Notes: generated by a model not told the origin, from the letters alone. Positions 7,895 through 17,722 are shown, numbered from the stretch's first letter. The stretch: DNA of 48,763 nucleotides from an uncultured Nitrospira sp. (GCA_902500745.1 CABVRS010000003.1:1-48763), one strand, 5' to 3'. Numbers and translations: made by a program.

Positions 7895-8971
7895 ATGCCA
7901 AGAGACATGTTGGAATATCGTAAGGAAATCGACAGGATCGATGATGAAATCCTTCGCTTGCTCAATGAGCGGTCGAAGAGTGTCGTCGAGATCGGCAAGA
8001 TCAAAAAAGAAAAAGATGCCGATGCCAATCTCCACACCGCGGGGCGTGAGGCTGAAATCGTCGACCGGTTGACCAAGCGCAATACCGGGCCATTCCCCAG
8101 CGAAGCCATTCGGTCCGTCTATCGAGAGATCATGTCGGCCTCTCTGTCGCTGGAGTCGCCACAGAAGGTGGCCTATTTAGGACCACGGGCGACCTTTACA
8201 CATATGGCCAGCATGCAGAAGTTCGGGTCGTCCGTTCAATATGTGCCTGTCCATAGCATTAAGGAAGTGTTCAGCGAGGTCGAGCGAGGGCGAGCCAACT
8301 TCGGAGTCGTGCCGATTGAAAACACGACCGAAGGTGTGGTGAATCACACGCTCGATATGTTTATCGATTCCAACTTGTTGATCTACGGGGAAATTCTTCA
8401 GGAGGTTTCACATCATCTCCTGTCGAAGTCCGGGCTGATCGAGGATGTTAAGAAGATCTATTCCCATCCCCATGCCCTCGCCCAATGTCGGAACTGGCTT
8501 GAGACGAATCTCCAACATATTCCGGGGGTCGAAGTGGCGAGTACGGCACGAGCGGCCGAACTCTGTATCGATGAACCTACGTCCGCGGCGATTGCGTCGG
8601 AATTGGCCGGCCAGCTCTATGGGCTCAAAGTCATCAAGTCCCGCATTGAAGATAATCTAAACAATTTCACTCGTTTCCTGATTCTGTCGCAGAAGCCGTC
8701 GGAACGGACGGGTAAGGATAAAACGTCATTGATGTTGTCGGTGAAGGATAAAGTCGGGGCGCTCTACGACCTGCTCCGCCCCTTTGCCTCCCACGGACTG
8801 AACATGACCAAAATTGAATCACGGCCCTCTCAGCGTAAAGCATGGGAATACATCTTCTTCGTGGATGTCGAGGGCCATATCAATGAGGAACGGGTCAGTC
8901 GGGCGGTGGAAGAAGTCAAGGGACGGTGTCTCTTCATGAAAATTTTAGGGTCGTACGCCGTTCACAGCTGA
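7895..8971 (+). CDS. pheA: Bifunctional chorismate mutase / prephenate dehydratase (P-protein)
   Basis: The 358-residue protein has three domains. An AroQ-type chorismate mutase comes first (about 5-85; YRKEIDRIDDEILRLLNER). The prephenate dehydratase domain follows (about 90-265; AYLGPRATFTHMA, VVPIENTTEGVVN and NNFTRFLI with its catalytic TRF triplet). An ACT domain (about 275-355; GALYDLLRPFASHGLNM, then ESRP) binds phenylalanine for feedback inhibition. It converts chorismate to phenylpyruvate. The open frame extends upstream to 7787, but the family homology begins at the ATG at 7895 or 7907. It is the first gene of a tightly spaced aromatic operon; hisC starts two bases after its stop. 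Confidence 0.96.
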   Translation: MPRDMLEYRKEIDRIDDEILRLLNERSKSVVEIGKIKKEKDADANLHTAGREAEIVDRLTKRNTGPFPSEAIRSVYREIMSASLSLESPQKVAYLGPRATFTHMASMQKFGSSVQYVPVHSIKEVFSEVERGRANFGVVPIENTTEGVVNHTLDMFIDSNLLIYGEILQEVSHHLLSKSGLIEDVKKIYSHPHALAQCRNWLETNLQHIPGVEVASTARAAELCIDEPTSAAIASELAGQLYGLKVIKSRIEDNLNNFTRFLILSQKPSERTGKDKTSLMLSVKDKVGALYDLLRPFASHGLNMTKIESRPSQRKAWEYIFFVDVEGHINEERVSRAVEEVKGRCLFMKILGSYAVHS

Positions 8972-8973
8972 CC

Positions 8974-10059
8974 ATGGGATTACAGGTTCATCCAGATATC
9001 CACTCGCTCAGTCCGTATGTTCCCGGTAAACCCGTCGAAGAACTCCAACGGGAACTTGGTCTCACTCGCGTCATCAAGCTGGCCTCCAATGAGAATCCGC
9101 TGGGGCCTTCGCCTAAAGCGATCGCCGCATTGAATGGCGCGCAGGCAACGTTGCATCGATATCCCGACGGTGGAGCGACCCAACTGCGTCAGGCCATTGC
9201 AGATCGTTGGAAAGTGGCCGGTGATCAAGTCATTTTAGGAAATGGTTCCGATGAGATTCTTGGTCTTTTGACGAAAACGTTTCTGACTCCCGGTGATGAA
9301 GCCATCATGGCCGATCACACGTTCGTGATCTACAAGATGGAAGTCACCGCTGTCCATGGCAAGCCGATAGTTGTGCCGCTTGTCGATTGGACGCATGATC
9401 TTGAGTCGATGGCACAGGCCATGACGCCGCGGACTCGATTGCTGTTCCTCTGTAACCCCAATAACCCCACTGGGACGATGGTATCGGCGGAAGCGGTCGA
9501 TCGGTTCATGGCTCGAGTGCCGCAGGATGTCATTGTCGTGTTCGATGAAGCCTACTTCGAGTATGTCCGCAATCCCCAATTCCCCGATGCGATGGCGTAC
9601 GTGAAGCAGGGGCGGAACGCGATCGTGTTGCGGACGTTCTCCAAAATCTACGGGCTTGCAGGATTACGAATCGGCTATGGGGTTGGTACCCCGGAGATCA
9701 TCGGCTTTCTGAATCGGGTTCGCCCACCGTTTAACGCCAACAGTTTGGCCCAGAAAGCGGCCTTGGCTGCGTTGGGAGACGATGAGCATGTGGCCAAGAG
9801 CCGGGCGGTCAACGCGGCGGGAATGGAGCAGCTGGAGCAAGGGTTGCGCGCATTGGGAATAGCTCCGATCCCCAGCGAGACGAATTTTCTGTATTTTGAT
9901 GTCAAGCGGGATGGTCGATTGGTATTTGACGCACTTCTGCGAGAGGGAATTATTGTGCGGCATATCGAGGGAACGAGGATCCGCGTCACCATCGGTCTGT
10001 CCGACGAAAACACCGCCTTCCTCCAGGCGCTCAAGAAAGTCTTGAATGGAGCGAGGTAG
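8974..10059 (+). CDS. hisC: Histidinol-phosphate / aromatic aminotransferase
   Basis: This 361-residue fold-type I PLP enzyme shows the HisC signature: KLASNENPLGPSPKA at the N-terminus, LCNPNNPTGTM, VVFDEAYFEY and the PLP lysine K224 in TFSKIYGLAGLRIGYG. HisC enzymes transaminate imidazole-acetol phosphate in histidine synthesis. Several also accept phenylpyruvate, hydroxyphenylpyruvate or prephenate. Its place between pheA and aroF/tyrA suggests that it serves as the aromatic aminotransferase of this operon, possibly in addition to histidine synthesis. That double role is inferred from context. The ATG at 8974 begins two bases after the pheA stop; an earlier in-frame ATG inside pheA is less likely. 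Confidence 0.94.
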   Translation: MGLQVHPDIHSLSPYVPGKPVEELQRELGLTRVIKLASNENPLGPSPKAIAALNGAQATLHRYPDGGATQLRQAIADRWKVAGDQVILGNGSDEILGLLTKTFLTPGDEAIMADHTFVIYKMEVTAVHGKPIVVPLVDWTHDLESMAQAMTPRTRLLFLCNPNNPTGTMVSAEAVDRFMARVPQDVIVVFDEAYFEYVRNPQFPDAMAYVKQGRNAIVLRTFSKIYGLAGLRIGYGVGTPEIIGFLNRVRPPFNANSLAQKAALAALGDDEHVAKSRAVNAAGMEQLEQGLRALGIAPIPSETNFLYFDVKRDGRLVFDALLREGIIVRHIEGTRIRVTIGLSDENTAFLQALKKVLNGAR

Positions 10060-10076
10060 GCCATAGTGAGGGAATT

Positions 10077-11090
10077 ATGATCATTGTGTTGAAACCGGAA
10101 GCGTCGGAAAGCGAGGTCGATCATATCATTGATCGGCTGCGCGATTTGGGGTTGAAATCTCAAATATCCACTGGCCAAGAACGCACCATCATCGGTGTGA
10201 TCGGCGACGATCGCATCTTGCATAACCAACCGCTGACGGCCCTGCCGGGTGTCGAAAGTGTCCTGCCGATTCTCGCCCCATGGAAATTGGTGAGCCGCGA
10301 GTTTAAGAAAGAAGGAACCACGATCGATGTCGGTGGGGTCAAGATCGGGGGCAAGAAAATAGCCATTATGGCAGGGCCTTGTGCAGTCGAGCGTCTTGAG
10401 CTTACGGTGGGGATCGCCCACGAAGTGAAAGCTTCCGGAGCCACGATTCTTCGCGGCGGAGCGTATAAGCCCAGAACTTCCCCGTATTCGTTCCAAGGCT
10501 TGGGTCGCGAGGGGCTCGATTATTTGGTCGAAGCGAGGAAACAGACCGGATTGCCGGTGGTGAGTGAGATTTTGGATACCAGGGACATCGAGCTCTTTCT
10601 CGAGAAGGCGGACATCATTCAGGTCGGCGCTCGAAACATGCAGAACTTCGAACTCCTCAAGGAAGTCGGGGCCTATGACAAGCCGGTCCTCCTGAAGCGC
10701 GGTCTATCGGCGACCATCAAGGAGTTTCTCCTGTCCGCTGAGTACATCATGTCGCGCGGAAACCAGAACGTCATGTTGTGCGAACGCGGCATACGCACAT
10801 TTGAAACGCAATACCGCAACACGCTGGATCTTGCCGCCATTCCAACCTTGAAAGAACTGTCGCATTTGCCCGTCATTGTCGATCCGAGTCACGCCACCGG
10901 GAAGTGGGATCTCGTCGCTCCCATGTCAAAAGCCGCCGTTGCGGCTGGAGCCGATGGCCTTCTCATTGAGGTGCATTCAAATCCAGAGTGCGCATTGTGC
11001 GACGGTGAAGAGTCGATTAAGCCGTCCAAGTTTAAAGTGCTCATGGGTGACCTCAGGAATATTGCGAAGGCCGTGGGGAGAGAACTCTAG
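10077..11090 (+). CDS. aroF: 3-deoxy-7-phosphoheptulonate (DAHP) synthase, B. subtilis/Thermotoga type
   Basis: The 337-residue protein has an N-terminal ferredoxin-like regulatory domain (1-70; [18 protein letters not shown]). The class I beta-type TIM barrel follows, with [41 protein letters not shown] and [12 protein letters not shown]. It condenses phosphoenolpyruvate with erythrose 4-phosphate in the first step of the shikimate pathway. The N-terminal domain is the known site of feedback control in the Thermotoga enzyme, probably by tyrosine or phenylalanine here. It lies 17 bases after hisC and 6 bases before tyrA, within the operon. Confidence 0.97.
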   Translation: MIIVLKPEASESEVDHIIDRLRDLGLKSQISTGQERTIIGVIGDDRILHNQPLTALPGVESVLPILAPWKLVSREFKKEGTTIDVGGVKIGGKKIAIMAGPCAVERLELTVGIAHEVKASGATILRGGAYKPRTSPYSFQGLGREGLDYLVEARKQTGLPVVSEILDTRDIELFLEKADIIQVGARNMQNFELLKEVGAYDKPVLLKRGLSATIKEFLLSAEYIMSRGNQNVMLCERGIRTFETQYRNTLDLAAIPTLKELSHLPVIVDPSHATGKWDLVAPMSKAAVAAGADGLLIEVHSNPECALCDGEESIKPSKFKVLMGDLRNIAKAVGREL

Positions 11091-11096
11091 CGAACG

Positions 11097-11990
11097 ATGG
11101 CCGTTCATTTCAGACAAGTCGTGATCATCGGGGTAGGGTTGATCGGTGGATCGCTCGGCATGGTGATCCGGCGAAAAGCGCTGGCCGATCAGGTCGTCGG
11201 TGTCGGTCGGCGTGTCGAGAATCTGAAGACCGCCGTGGCCTTGGGTGCGATCGATCGATACGTGGCCGACCCGCAAGAGGCGGTGCGGGAGGCGGATTTG
11301 GTCGTGTTGGCGACACCCGTCGATACCTATGAGCGTCATCTCCAGGAGTGGGCTCGGTATCTGGTCGCGGGTGCGATCGTCAGTGATGTCGGGAGCGTGA
11401 AGGGAAAGTTAGTCGAGCAATCGGAGTCGGCGATGCCTCCGGGGGTACATTTTGTCGGTGCGCATCCTATCGCAGGGAAAGAAAAGACCGGAGTCGCAGC
11501 CGGGTCAGATCGCTTGTTCAATGGTGCGCGCTGTATTCTCACGCCCACGAAACAATCCGATTCCACCGCGCTGGCTCGGGTGAGACAATTGTGGGAAGAG
11601 GCCGGCTCGATCGTCTTGACGATGGATCCACATGTGCACGACCAGATCCTTGGGGCAGTCAGTCACTTGCCGCATGTCGCAGCATTTGCCCTCATGAACG
11701 CCTTAGCCGAACTTCGTGATCAACAGGTTCCATCCCTTGATCTTGCCGGGCATTCTGGAGGAGGATTACGGGACACCACGAGGATTGCGGCCAGTTCGCC
11801 GGAGATGTGGCGGGACATTTTTCTGTGGAATCGAGACAATGTGGTGTCCTATATCGACGGCTACACGAGGGCCTTGGATGAATTGAAACAACTGATCAAG
11901 GCAGGCGATGCCGTCGGTATTGAGAAATCGCTTGAACGAGCGAAAGGCGAGCGGGAGAAATTGAATCGCTCTGCGCTGAGTCACTCATGA
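11097..11990 (+). CDS. tyrA: Prephenate (arogenate) dehydrogenase
   Basis: The 297-residue TyrA-family dehydrogenase has an N-terminal Rossmann fold with VVIIGVGLIGGSLG. It also has the downstream motifs SDVGSVKGKLVE, FVGAHPIAGKEKTGV and LGAVSHLPHVAAFAL. It oxidatively decarboxylates prephenate (or arogenate) on the way to tyrosine. Substrate and cofactor preference cannot be read from the sequence. There is no fused chorismate mutase or ACT domain. Its TGA overlaps the aroA ATG (ATGA), indicating translational coupling. Confidence 0.96.
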   Translation: MAVHFRQVVIIGVGLIGGSLGMVIRRKALADQVVGVGRRVENLKTAVALGAIDRYVADPQEAVREADLVVLATPVDTYERHLQEWARYLVAGAIVSDVGSVKGKLVEQSESAMPPGVHFVGAHPIAGKEKTGVAAGSDRLFNGARCILTPTKQSDSTALARVRQLWEEAGSIVLTMDPHVHDQILGAVSHLPHVAAFALMNALAELRDQQVPSLDLAGHSGGGLRDTTRIAASSPEMWRDIFLWNRDNVVSYIDGYTRALDELKQLIKAGDAVGIEKSLERAKGEREKLNRSALSHS

Positions 11991-13303
11991 CATCGTTGAC
12001 GATTACGCCAGGCCGACCCCTCAGAGGAACGATCACGGTTCCCGGCGACAAGTCTCTTACTCATCGGGCTATTATCCTCACCGCGCTGGCTGAAGGCACG
12101 AGTACGATCTCGGGCTATTGCCAGGGGGAAGATTGCCTGAATACGATGAGGGCCTTTCAGAGTCTTGGGGTTCCTATCACGCACACACCGGCTGAGATGA
12201 CGGTGCGTGGAAAAGGGTTTTGGGGGCTCACCGAACCCGATTCTCCCATTGATTGTGGGAACTCGGGAACAGGCATCCGTTTACTGACGGGCCTCTTGGC
12301 CGGACAAGACTTTTTCTCGGTCCTTACTGGTGATGAGTCGATCCGACGGCGTCCCATGGGACGGGTGGTGAAGCCGCTGCGCGAGATGGGAGCAGTCATC
12401 GGAGGCCGTAAGGGGGGAGAGTTGGCCCCGTTGGCGATTACCGGGTCCGGCCTTCATGGTATCGACTACACGTCCCCGGTGGCAAGTGCGCAAATGAAGT
12501 CGTCGCTCCTTCTGGCCGGACTGTTTGCTCAAGGGCAGACTCGCTATAGGGAGCCGAGTTTGTCGCGAGATCATACGGAGCGGATGTTTCAGTTCTTTGG
12601 CATTCCTCTCACGAAGGACGAAGGCGCGTTGGTTCTGCAAGGGCGACCATCGATCGGATGGCGAGGGGTGCCGATCGCAATTCCTGGAGATTTCTCGGCC
12701 GCGGCATTTTTCATCGTCGGGGCGACGATCGTGCCGGGGTCCGACGTCACCATTCGCCGGGTGGGAATGAATCCGACGAGAACCGGCCTGATGGATGTCA
12801 TGAGAAAGATGGGCGCCGATATTCAAGTCCTGGATCAGCGAGAAGAGGCCGGAGAGCCGGTCGGGGATCTTCGTGTGAAGTCCGCCTCGCTGAAGGGTGT
12901 CACGATCGGCTCTGAACTCATTCCGAAAACGATTGATGAATTTCCCGTGCTGTGTGTGGCGGCGGCTGTGGCGGATGGAGATACCGTGATTTCTGGAGCA
13001 GAGGAACTGCGGGTCAAAGAGAGTGATCGCATTGCAACCATGAGCGGAGAACTGCGTGCCATGGGGGCTCTCATAGAGGAGCGGCCGGACGGAATGATCA
13101 TCCGAGGGCTGGGGCAAGGCGGAGAAAATGGGCGACTCAACGCGACGAGCTCGGCACAGAGCCACGGTGATCATCGGGTGGCCATGTCGCTTGCCATTGG
13201 CGGCCTTACCGCGGAGCAACGCATGACGATTGCGGATATCGGTTGTGTGAACACCTCCTTTCCTAATTTTAACGAAGCGCTCACCCAACTGGTGAGTGCT
13301 TGA
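11987..13303 (+). CDS. aroA: 3-phosphoshikimate 1-carboxyvinyltransferase (EPSP synthase)
   Basis: The 438-residue EPSP synthase carries the shikimate-3-phosphate and PEP motifs GTITVPGDKSLTHRAII, GNSGTGIRLLTG, RRRPMGRVVKPLREMGA, RVKESDRIATM and SHGDHRVAMSLAIGG. It joins PEP to shikimate 3-phosphate, the sixth step of the chorismate pathway. Length is normal. The start overlaps the tyrA stop by four bases, and cmk follows after a 37-base gap. The partner genes aroE and aroK are elsewhere in this window, at about 29-30.4 kb. Confidence 0.97.
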   Translation: MTSLTITPGRPLRGTITVPGDKSLTHRAIILTALAEGTSTISGYCQGEDCLNTMRAFQSLGVPITHTPAEMTVRGKGFWGLTEPDSPIDCGNSGTGIRLLTGLLAGQDFFSVLTGDESIRRRPMGRVVKPLREMGAVIGGRKGGELAPLAITGSGLHGIDYTSPVASAQMKSSLLLAGLFAQGQTRYREPSLSRDHTERMFQFFGIPLTKDEGALVLQGRPSIGWRGVPIAIPGDFSAAAFFIVGATIVPGSDVTIRRVGMNPTRTGLMDVMRKMGADIQVLDQREEAGEPVGDLRVKSASLKGVTIGSELIPKTIDEFPVLCVAAAVADGDTVISGAEELRVKESDRIATMSGELRAMGALIEERPDGMIIRGLGQGGENGRLNATSSAQSHGDHRVAMSLAIGGLTAEQRMTIADIGCVNTSFPNFNEALTQLVSA

Positions 13304-13340
13304 TGATGGGCTCGTGTGACGTGCATAGAGCAGGTGCGGC

Positions 13341-14000
13341 GTGATTATCGCGATTGATGGGCCGGCCGGGGTGGGGAAGAGCACGGTAGCCAAGTTATTG
13401 GCGGCTCGTTTGGGGTGCCTATATCTTGATACGGGAGCTCTGTATCGCGCTGTCGCATGGAAAACCCTACAGTCGGGATTGCGTCCGACAGATCATGAGC
13501 AGGTGGTGACGCTCTTATCGTCAACCTCGCTTCACATGCAATTTCAGAACGGGGCCATGCAGGTTTTGGTCGATGGTATCGATGTCACAGGCGAACTCCG
13601 TACCCCGGACGTGACCGCAGCAGCTTCAATGGTGTCTGCCATTCCGGGAGTGCGCGAATGGTTGCTGCCGATCCAGCGTCAAATCGGCCAACGAGGCTCG
13701 GTGGTGGCGGAAGGGCGTGATATCGGTACAAGGGTCTTCCCCAATGCGGCGTACAAATTCTTCCTCGACGCAGATGCCAACATTCGAGTGGAGAGACGGC
13801 ACCGTGAACTCGTGGCCGCTGGACGTGGAGGGGCGATTGAAGACACGTATCAAGATTTATCAAAGCGAGATTTGCGAGATCGGACCCGTCCGATCGACCC
13901 ACTGGTTCCAGCGCCTGACGCGCGCTCGATTGATACCTCTACGCTCAGTCCCGAGCAGGTGGTGGAACAAATGATCGCAGCTGTGTCGACTGGATTGTGA
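13341..14000 (+). CDS. cmk: Cytidylate kinase
   Basis: The 219-residue kinase begins at a GTG with the P-loop IAIDGPAGVGKSTVAKLLA, followed by YLDTGALYRAVA and AEGRDIGTRVFPNA. These are the CMP-binding and lid elements of bacterial Cmk. It phosphorylates CMP and dCMP. The aroA-cmk-rpsA order is widely conserved in bacteria, which supports the call. Its TGA overlaps the GTG start of plsC (GTGA), so the two are coupled. Confidence 0.96.
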   Translation: MIIAIDGPAGVGKSTVAKLLAARLGCLYLDTGALYRAVAWKTLQSGLRPTDHEQVVTLLSSTSLHMQFQNGAMQVLVDGIDVTGELRTPDVTAAASMVSAIPGVREWLLPIQRQIGQRGSVVAEGRDIGTRVFPNAAYKFFLDADANIRVERRHRELVAAGRGGAIEDTYQDLSKRDLRDRTRPIDPLVPAPDARSIDTSTLSPEQVVEQMIAAVSTGL

Positions 14001-14689
14001 GCGGGATTGTCTACGGATTCTTGTGGGTGCTGGCTAGGGCCGTCGGTAAGATGTGTTTCCGGTATCGAGTGGAGGGACAGGTTCCACCCACCGGAGGCTT
14101 CCTGATTGCGGCGAATCATGCCAGTTACCTTGATATCCCGCTGCTTGGGTGCGGGTTGAATCGACGGGCCTGGTATCTGGGACGGAACGATTTGTTCCCC
14201 ATCCCGGTGCTGAATGAGATGTTGCAGGCCTTGGGATGGATCCCGGTAAAACTCGGGCGACTTGACCGGGAAGCATTTGGGAAAGCCATCAGCCTGATTC
14301 GAGCAGGAAAAGTGGTGGTTATTTTCCCAGAAGGGGGGCGTACCCATGATGGGCACCTTCGACCGCCGAAAGCCGGAATCGGGGTGATTGTGTCCAAGAC
14401 AGGGTGCCCGGTCGTTCCGGCGTATCTGAAGGGGACGTTTGACGTGCTGCCCATCGGGGCGAGTTGGCCACGATGGAGTCAGGTCACGGTACGATTTGGA
14501 GCTCCCATCATTTTTGAGCCAGGGAAACAAGGAGAGCGGGCCGAAACGAAGCAGTTTTATCAACAAGTCAGCCGGACGGTGATCGAACAGATTGCAGCCT
14601 TGGGTCAGGTTCCCGTTCCCAAGAGTAAGGACGATCTGGACGTAGGCACCTCAAACAGGCAGACCGCCGATGCTCACAATGCTGAGTGA
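13997..14689 (+). CDS. plsC: 1-acyl-sn-glycerol-3-phosphate acyltransferase
   Basis: The 230-residue protein has the acyltransferase motif I NHASYLDIPLLG (H-x4-D) and motif III FPEGGRTHDG. An N-terminal hydrophobic segment and a C-terminal proline-containing VPAYLKG block are also present. It transfers an acyl group to lysophosphatidic acid to make phosphatidic acid at the inner face of the membrane. It uses a GTG start inside the end of cmk. Its position between cmk and rpsA is a recurrent arrangement. Confidence 0.94.
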   Translation: MSGIVYGFLWVLARAVGKMCFRYRVEGQVPPTGGFLIAANHASYLDIPLLGCGLNRRAWYLGRNDLFPIPVLNEMLQALGWIPVKLGRLDREAFGKAISLIRAGKVVVIFPEGGRTHDGHLRPPKAGIGVIVSKTGCPVVPAYLKGTFDVLPIGASWPRWSQVTVRFGAPIIFEPGKQGERAETKQFYQQVSRTVIEQIAALGQVPVPKSKDDLDVGTSNRQTADAHNAE

Positions 14690-14744
14690 GGTCGGCGATT
14701 TCACCATCAGCACCCGACATCAGTCGGAAGAGTAGGACGTTCAT

Positions 14745-16460
14745 ATGGGTACGGTATCCAACAGCAGTGATGCGCAGTTAGACCGGAATGCCTTGGCCGC
14801 ATTGTATGAGGAGACATTCCGGAACTTAGAAGAAGGCACGATTACCGAAGGCCGCGTGGTGGCTCAGACCAAAGATAAAGTCATCGTCGATATCGGTTAC
14901 AAATCCGAAGGCATGATCCCTCGTGATCATTTTTCGTCCGAGGAACTTCAAAATCTCAAGATCGGTGATCGGCTCCAAGTCTATATCGAAGAATGTGAAG
15001 ATGCGGACGGCAATCTTGTTCTTTCCAAAGAAAAAGCCGACAAGATGAAGATTTGGGAAGAACTCGAAAAGCTCTATAACGAAGAAAAGAGTATCGAAGG
15101 CAAGATTGTCTCGCGCATCAAAGGCGGGATGATGGTCGACATCGGCGTCAAAGCGTTCTTGCCGGGCTCGCAGATTGATTTGCACCCTGTTCGTGACCTG
15201 GATGGGCTCGTTGGAAAGACGTTCCCCCTCAAGATCATCAAGATCAATCACCGGCGCGGGAACGTCGTCGTCTCCCGACGGGTTCTACTCGAGGAAACTC
15301 GAGATAAGAAGCGACAGACCACGCTGGCCACCCTCAAGGAAGGTCAGTTGATTCAAGGCACGGTCAAGAATATTACCGATTATGGATCGTTCATCGACCT
15401 CGGTGGTATCGATGGATTGCTGCACATCACGGACATGTCTTGGGGGCGAGTGGGCCACCCCTCGGAGCTCTTTACGGTGGGAGACAAGGCAGAAGTAACG
15501 GTCTTGAAATATGACCGAGAGACGGGGCGGATTTCTCTTGGACTCAAGCAAAAAACTGCGGATCCATGGACCAATGTCGCCGGCAAATATCCTATTGGTA
15601 CCAGAGTGCGTGGCCGGGTAGTCAGTTTGACCGATTACGGAGCATTTGTGGAGCTTGAGCCGGGTGTGGAGGGATTGGTGCACGTGTCTGAGATGTCGTG
15701 GACGCACGAAGTCCGACATCCGTCGAGAGTCGTGGCGGTCGGTGATCAGGTCGAAGCGGCCGTGCTGAATGTCGATCCGGCCAGCCGTAAGATTTCATTG
15801 GGCATGAAACAGACCGCTCCCAATCCGTGGGACATGATCGAGAGCAAATATCCGATCGGGACACGTATCGAAGGAAAAGTGAAGAGCTTGACGGATTTCG
15901 GTGCCTTTGTCGGACTTGAAGAAGGCATCGATGGTCTCATCCATATTTCAGATATGTCGTGGACGAAACATATCAAACATCCCTCGGAACTGTTCAAGAA
16001 AGCGCAAAAAGTGGAAGCGGTGGTGTTGCGTATCGACAAAGAGAAGGAACGGCTCTCATTGGGCTACAAGCAATTGGCTCGCGATCCCTGGGAAGAGGCG
16101 ATTCCCTCACGATACCATGTTGGAGACTCCGTGGCCGGTAAGGTTACGAAGGTTGCGGATTTCGGGATCTTCATCGAACTCGACGGTGATGTTGAGGGAT
16201 TAATCCATGTGAGCGAATCCGGTTTGGAATCCTCGGTGAAGCTGGAAGAAAAGTTTAAGTTGCAAGACGACGTGACGGCGAAGATAATCAAAGTGGACCA
16301 GGAAGAACGCAAGATCGCTCTGAGTCTTCGCGATCATCAACTTGACTGGGAACGTAAGCAGGTTGATGACTATCACTCATCGCAAGGAGTACTGGACCAA
16401 AGTCTCGGCCGAGCCGCTAAACAAAGTCGGAAACGTGCGGAATCAGACGATCAAAGTTAG
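14745..16460 (+). CDS. rpsA: 30S ribosomal protein S1
   Basis: The 571-residue protein contains six S1 (OB-fold RNA-binding) domains starting at about residues 35, 118, 203, 288, 375 and 461. Domains 3 to 5 are the most alike (for example ITDYGSFIDLGGIDGLLHI, LTDYGAFVELEPGVEGLVHV and LTDFGAFVGLEEGIDGLIHI). S1 brings mRNAs to the 30S subunit, particularly those with structured leaders or weak Shine-Dalgarno sequences. Length and domain number match the six-domain proteobacterial type. It sits downstream of cmk-plsC and upstream of sppA-ihfB. Confidence 0.97.
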   Translation: MGTVSNSSDAQLDRNALAALYEETFRNLEEGTITEGRVVAQTKDKVIVDIGYKSEGMIPRDHFSSEELQNLKIGDRLQVYIEECEDADGNLVLSKEKADKMKIWEELEKLYNEEKSIEGKIVSRIKGGMMVDIGVKAFLPGSQIDLHPVRDLDGLVGKTFPLKIIKINHRRGNVVVSRRVLLEETRDKKRQTTLATLKEGQLIQGTVKNITDYGSFIDLGGIDGLLHITDMSWGRVGHPSELFTVGDKAEVTVLKYDRETGRISLGLKQKTADPWTNVAGKYPIGTRVRGRVVSLTDYGAFVELEPGVEGLVHVSEMSWTHEVRHPSRVVAVGDQVEAAVLNVDPASRKISLGMKQTAPNPWDMIESKYPIGTRIEGKVKSLTDFGAFVGLEEGIDGLIHISDMSWTKHIKHPSELFKKAQKVEAVVLRIDKEKERLSLGYKQLARDPWEEAIPSRYHVGDSVAGKVTKVADFGIFIELDGDVEGLIHVSESGLESSVKLEEKFKLQDDVTAKIIKVDQEERKIALSLRDHQLDWERKQVDDYHSSQGVLDQSLGRAAKQSRKRAESDDQS

Positions 16461-16492
16461 GTAGGTCTCACCTGCCGGAATAGGTCGGTGTA

Positions 16493-17395
16493 ATGGCGGA
16501 TGACATAACAGAAGCCGAGCGTCCTCAAAAGCGCCATCTGTTCCGCAAAATCGTTTGGTTCGTTGCGGCGGTTGTGGGGGGCCTGTTCTTGGTGAACCTT
16601 TTTTTCCCGGATATGGATCTCTCCTCCGAGGATCGTATCGCCTTGATTCGGGTTGAAGGTGTCATCATGGATTCACAGGCCACCGTCGGAGAGCTCAAGA
16701 GGTTTAGTGAAAACCCTTCCGTGAAGGCGATCGTGCTTCGTATCGATACACCTGGAGGTGGCGTGGTGCCGTCGCAGGAGATTTATGATGCGATTAAGCG
16801 GGTTCGAAACAAGAGCAATAAAGCGGTGATTGCCTCCATGGGGAGTGTGGCGGCTTCGGGTGGGTATTATATCGCAGCTGCTACGGATCGAATTGTGGCC
16901 AATCCGGGGACGCTCACGGGGAGTATCGGCGTCATCATGGAAACAGCTAACGTGGAAGGCTTGTTGCAGAAAATTGGGGTCGAGGGGGTTGTCATCAAGA
17001 GCGGCAAATACAAAGATATGGGCTCTCCACTCCGGAAAATGAGCGCGGAAGAACGAGGCTTGCTGCAAGCTGTGATGGACGACGTACACAAGCAGTTTAT
17101 CGAGGCTGTGGCAGAAGGCCGTTCGATGGAACTCAAGGCGGCTCAAGTATTGGCGGATGGCCGTATCTTTACCGGACGTCAGGCTAAGGAAGCGAAGCTC
17201 GTCGATGAATTAGGAGACCTGGAGGATGCCATCCAGTTGGCCGCAGAAGTCGTCGGGATCGAAGGTGAGCCGAAAGTCGTCGAGCCTCGACGACGGTTTT
17301 CTCTTCGAGAGCTCCTTGATTCCAAGCTCAGCATGATGTTTCCTAAGTTGGATGTTCAGCCAGGTATCAGCTTAAAGTACCTGATGGCCTTTTGA
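16493..17395 (+). CDS. sppA: Signal peptide peptidase SppA (36K type)
   Basis: The 300-residue membrane protease has one N-terminal transmembrane helix (IVWFVAAVVGGLFLVNLFF) and a single ClpP-like domain facing the periplasm. Ser122 in SVAASGGYY is the expected nucleophile. The SGKYKDMGSP segment (from 170) supplies the general-base lysine. LRIDTPGGGV and GTLTGSIGVI form the substrate site. It degrades leftover signal peptides in the membrane. It is the short, single-domain form, not the duplicated E. coli form. The neighbours are rpsA and ihfB. Confidence 0.95.
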   Translation: MADDITEAERPQKRHLFRKIVWFVAAVVGGLFLVNLFFPDMDLSSEDRIALIRVEGVIMDSQATVGELKRFSENPSVKAIVLRIDTPGGGVVPSQEIYDAIKRVRNKSNKAVIASMGSVAASGGYYIAAATDRIVANPGTLTGSIGVIMETANVEGLLQKIGVEGVVIKSGKYKDMGSPLRKMSAEERGLLQAVMDDVHKQFIEAVAEGRSMELKAAQVLADGRIFTGRQAKEAKLVDELGDLEDAIQLAAEVVGIEGEPKVVEPRRRFSLRELLDSKLSMMFPKLDVQPGISLKYLMAF

Positions 17396-17443
17396 GCATG
17401 TTGAGGTAGGTGCAGTTATCATCGAAGTGGAGGGAGAGTGGAC

Positions 17444-17722
17444 ATGACCAAGGCACAGATCATCGAGCGAGTCTCTGAGCAAGTCACCACTTTGACCAAG
17501 CGGCAGGCGGAAGTGGTCGTCAACACGATCTTCGATTGCGTGCGGGACTCACTAAAAAACGGTGATAAGACCGAGATCCGTGGGTTCGGCAGCTTTCGCC
17601 TACGAGCCCGTCGAATGAAAGAAGGACGAAATCCAAAGACCGGAGAGACAGTGGCGGTACCGGCCAAGCGCGTCCCATTTTTTAAAGCCGGTAAAGAGTT
17701 AAAAGAGTTACTCAATCAATAA
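17444..17722 (+). CDS. ihfB: HU/IHF-family nucleoid protein (IHF beta-like)
   Basis: The 92-residue protein has the full HU/IHF fold: MTKAQIIERVSEQV, the GFGSFRLRAR strand and the DNA-bending arm RNPKTGETVAVPAKRVPFF with its intercalating proline, then KAGKELKELL. IHF bends DNA sharply and aids recombination and transcription. In E. coli ihfB follows rpsA; here it follows rpsA-sppA, which favours the beta subunit. A GTG six bases upstream is in frame, but GGAGGG is better placed for the ATG at 17444. Whether it works as a homodimer or with an alpha subunit cannot be told. Confidence 0.9.
   Translation: MTKAQIIERVSEQVTTLTKRQAEVVVNTIFDCVRDSLKNGDKTEIRGFGSFRLRARRMKEGRNPKTGETVAVPAKRVPFFKAGKELKELLNQ

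Noticed and set aside
9675..10496. A 273-codon minus-strand frame across hisC and aroF
   Set aside because: It spans two strongly supported plus-strand genes and its translation shows no family resemblance; GC-rich shadow.
12281..13393. A 370-codon minus-strand frame across aroA and cmk
   Set aside because: It is antisense to two motif-rich enzymes, with no signal, domain or ribosome site.
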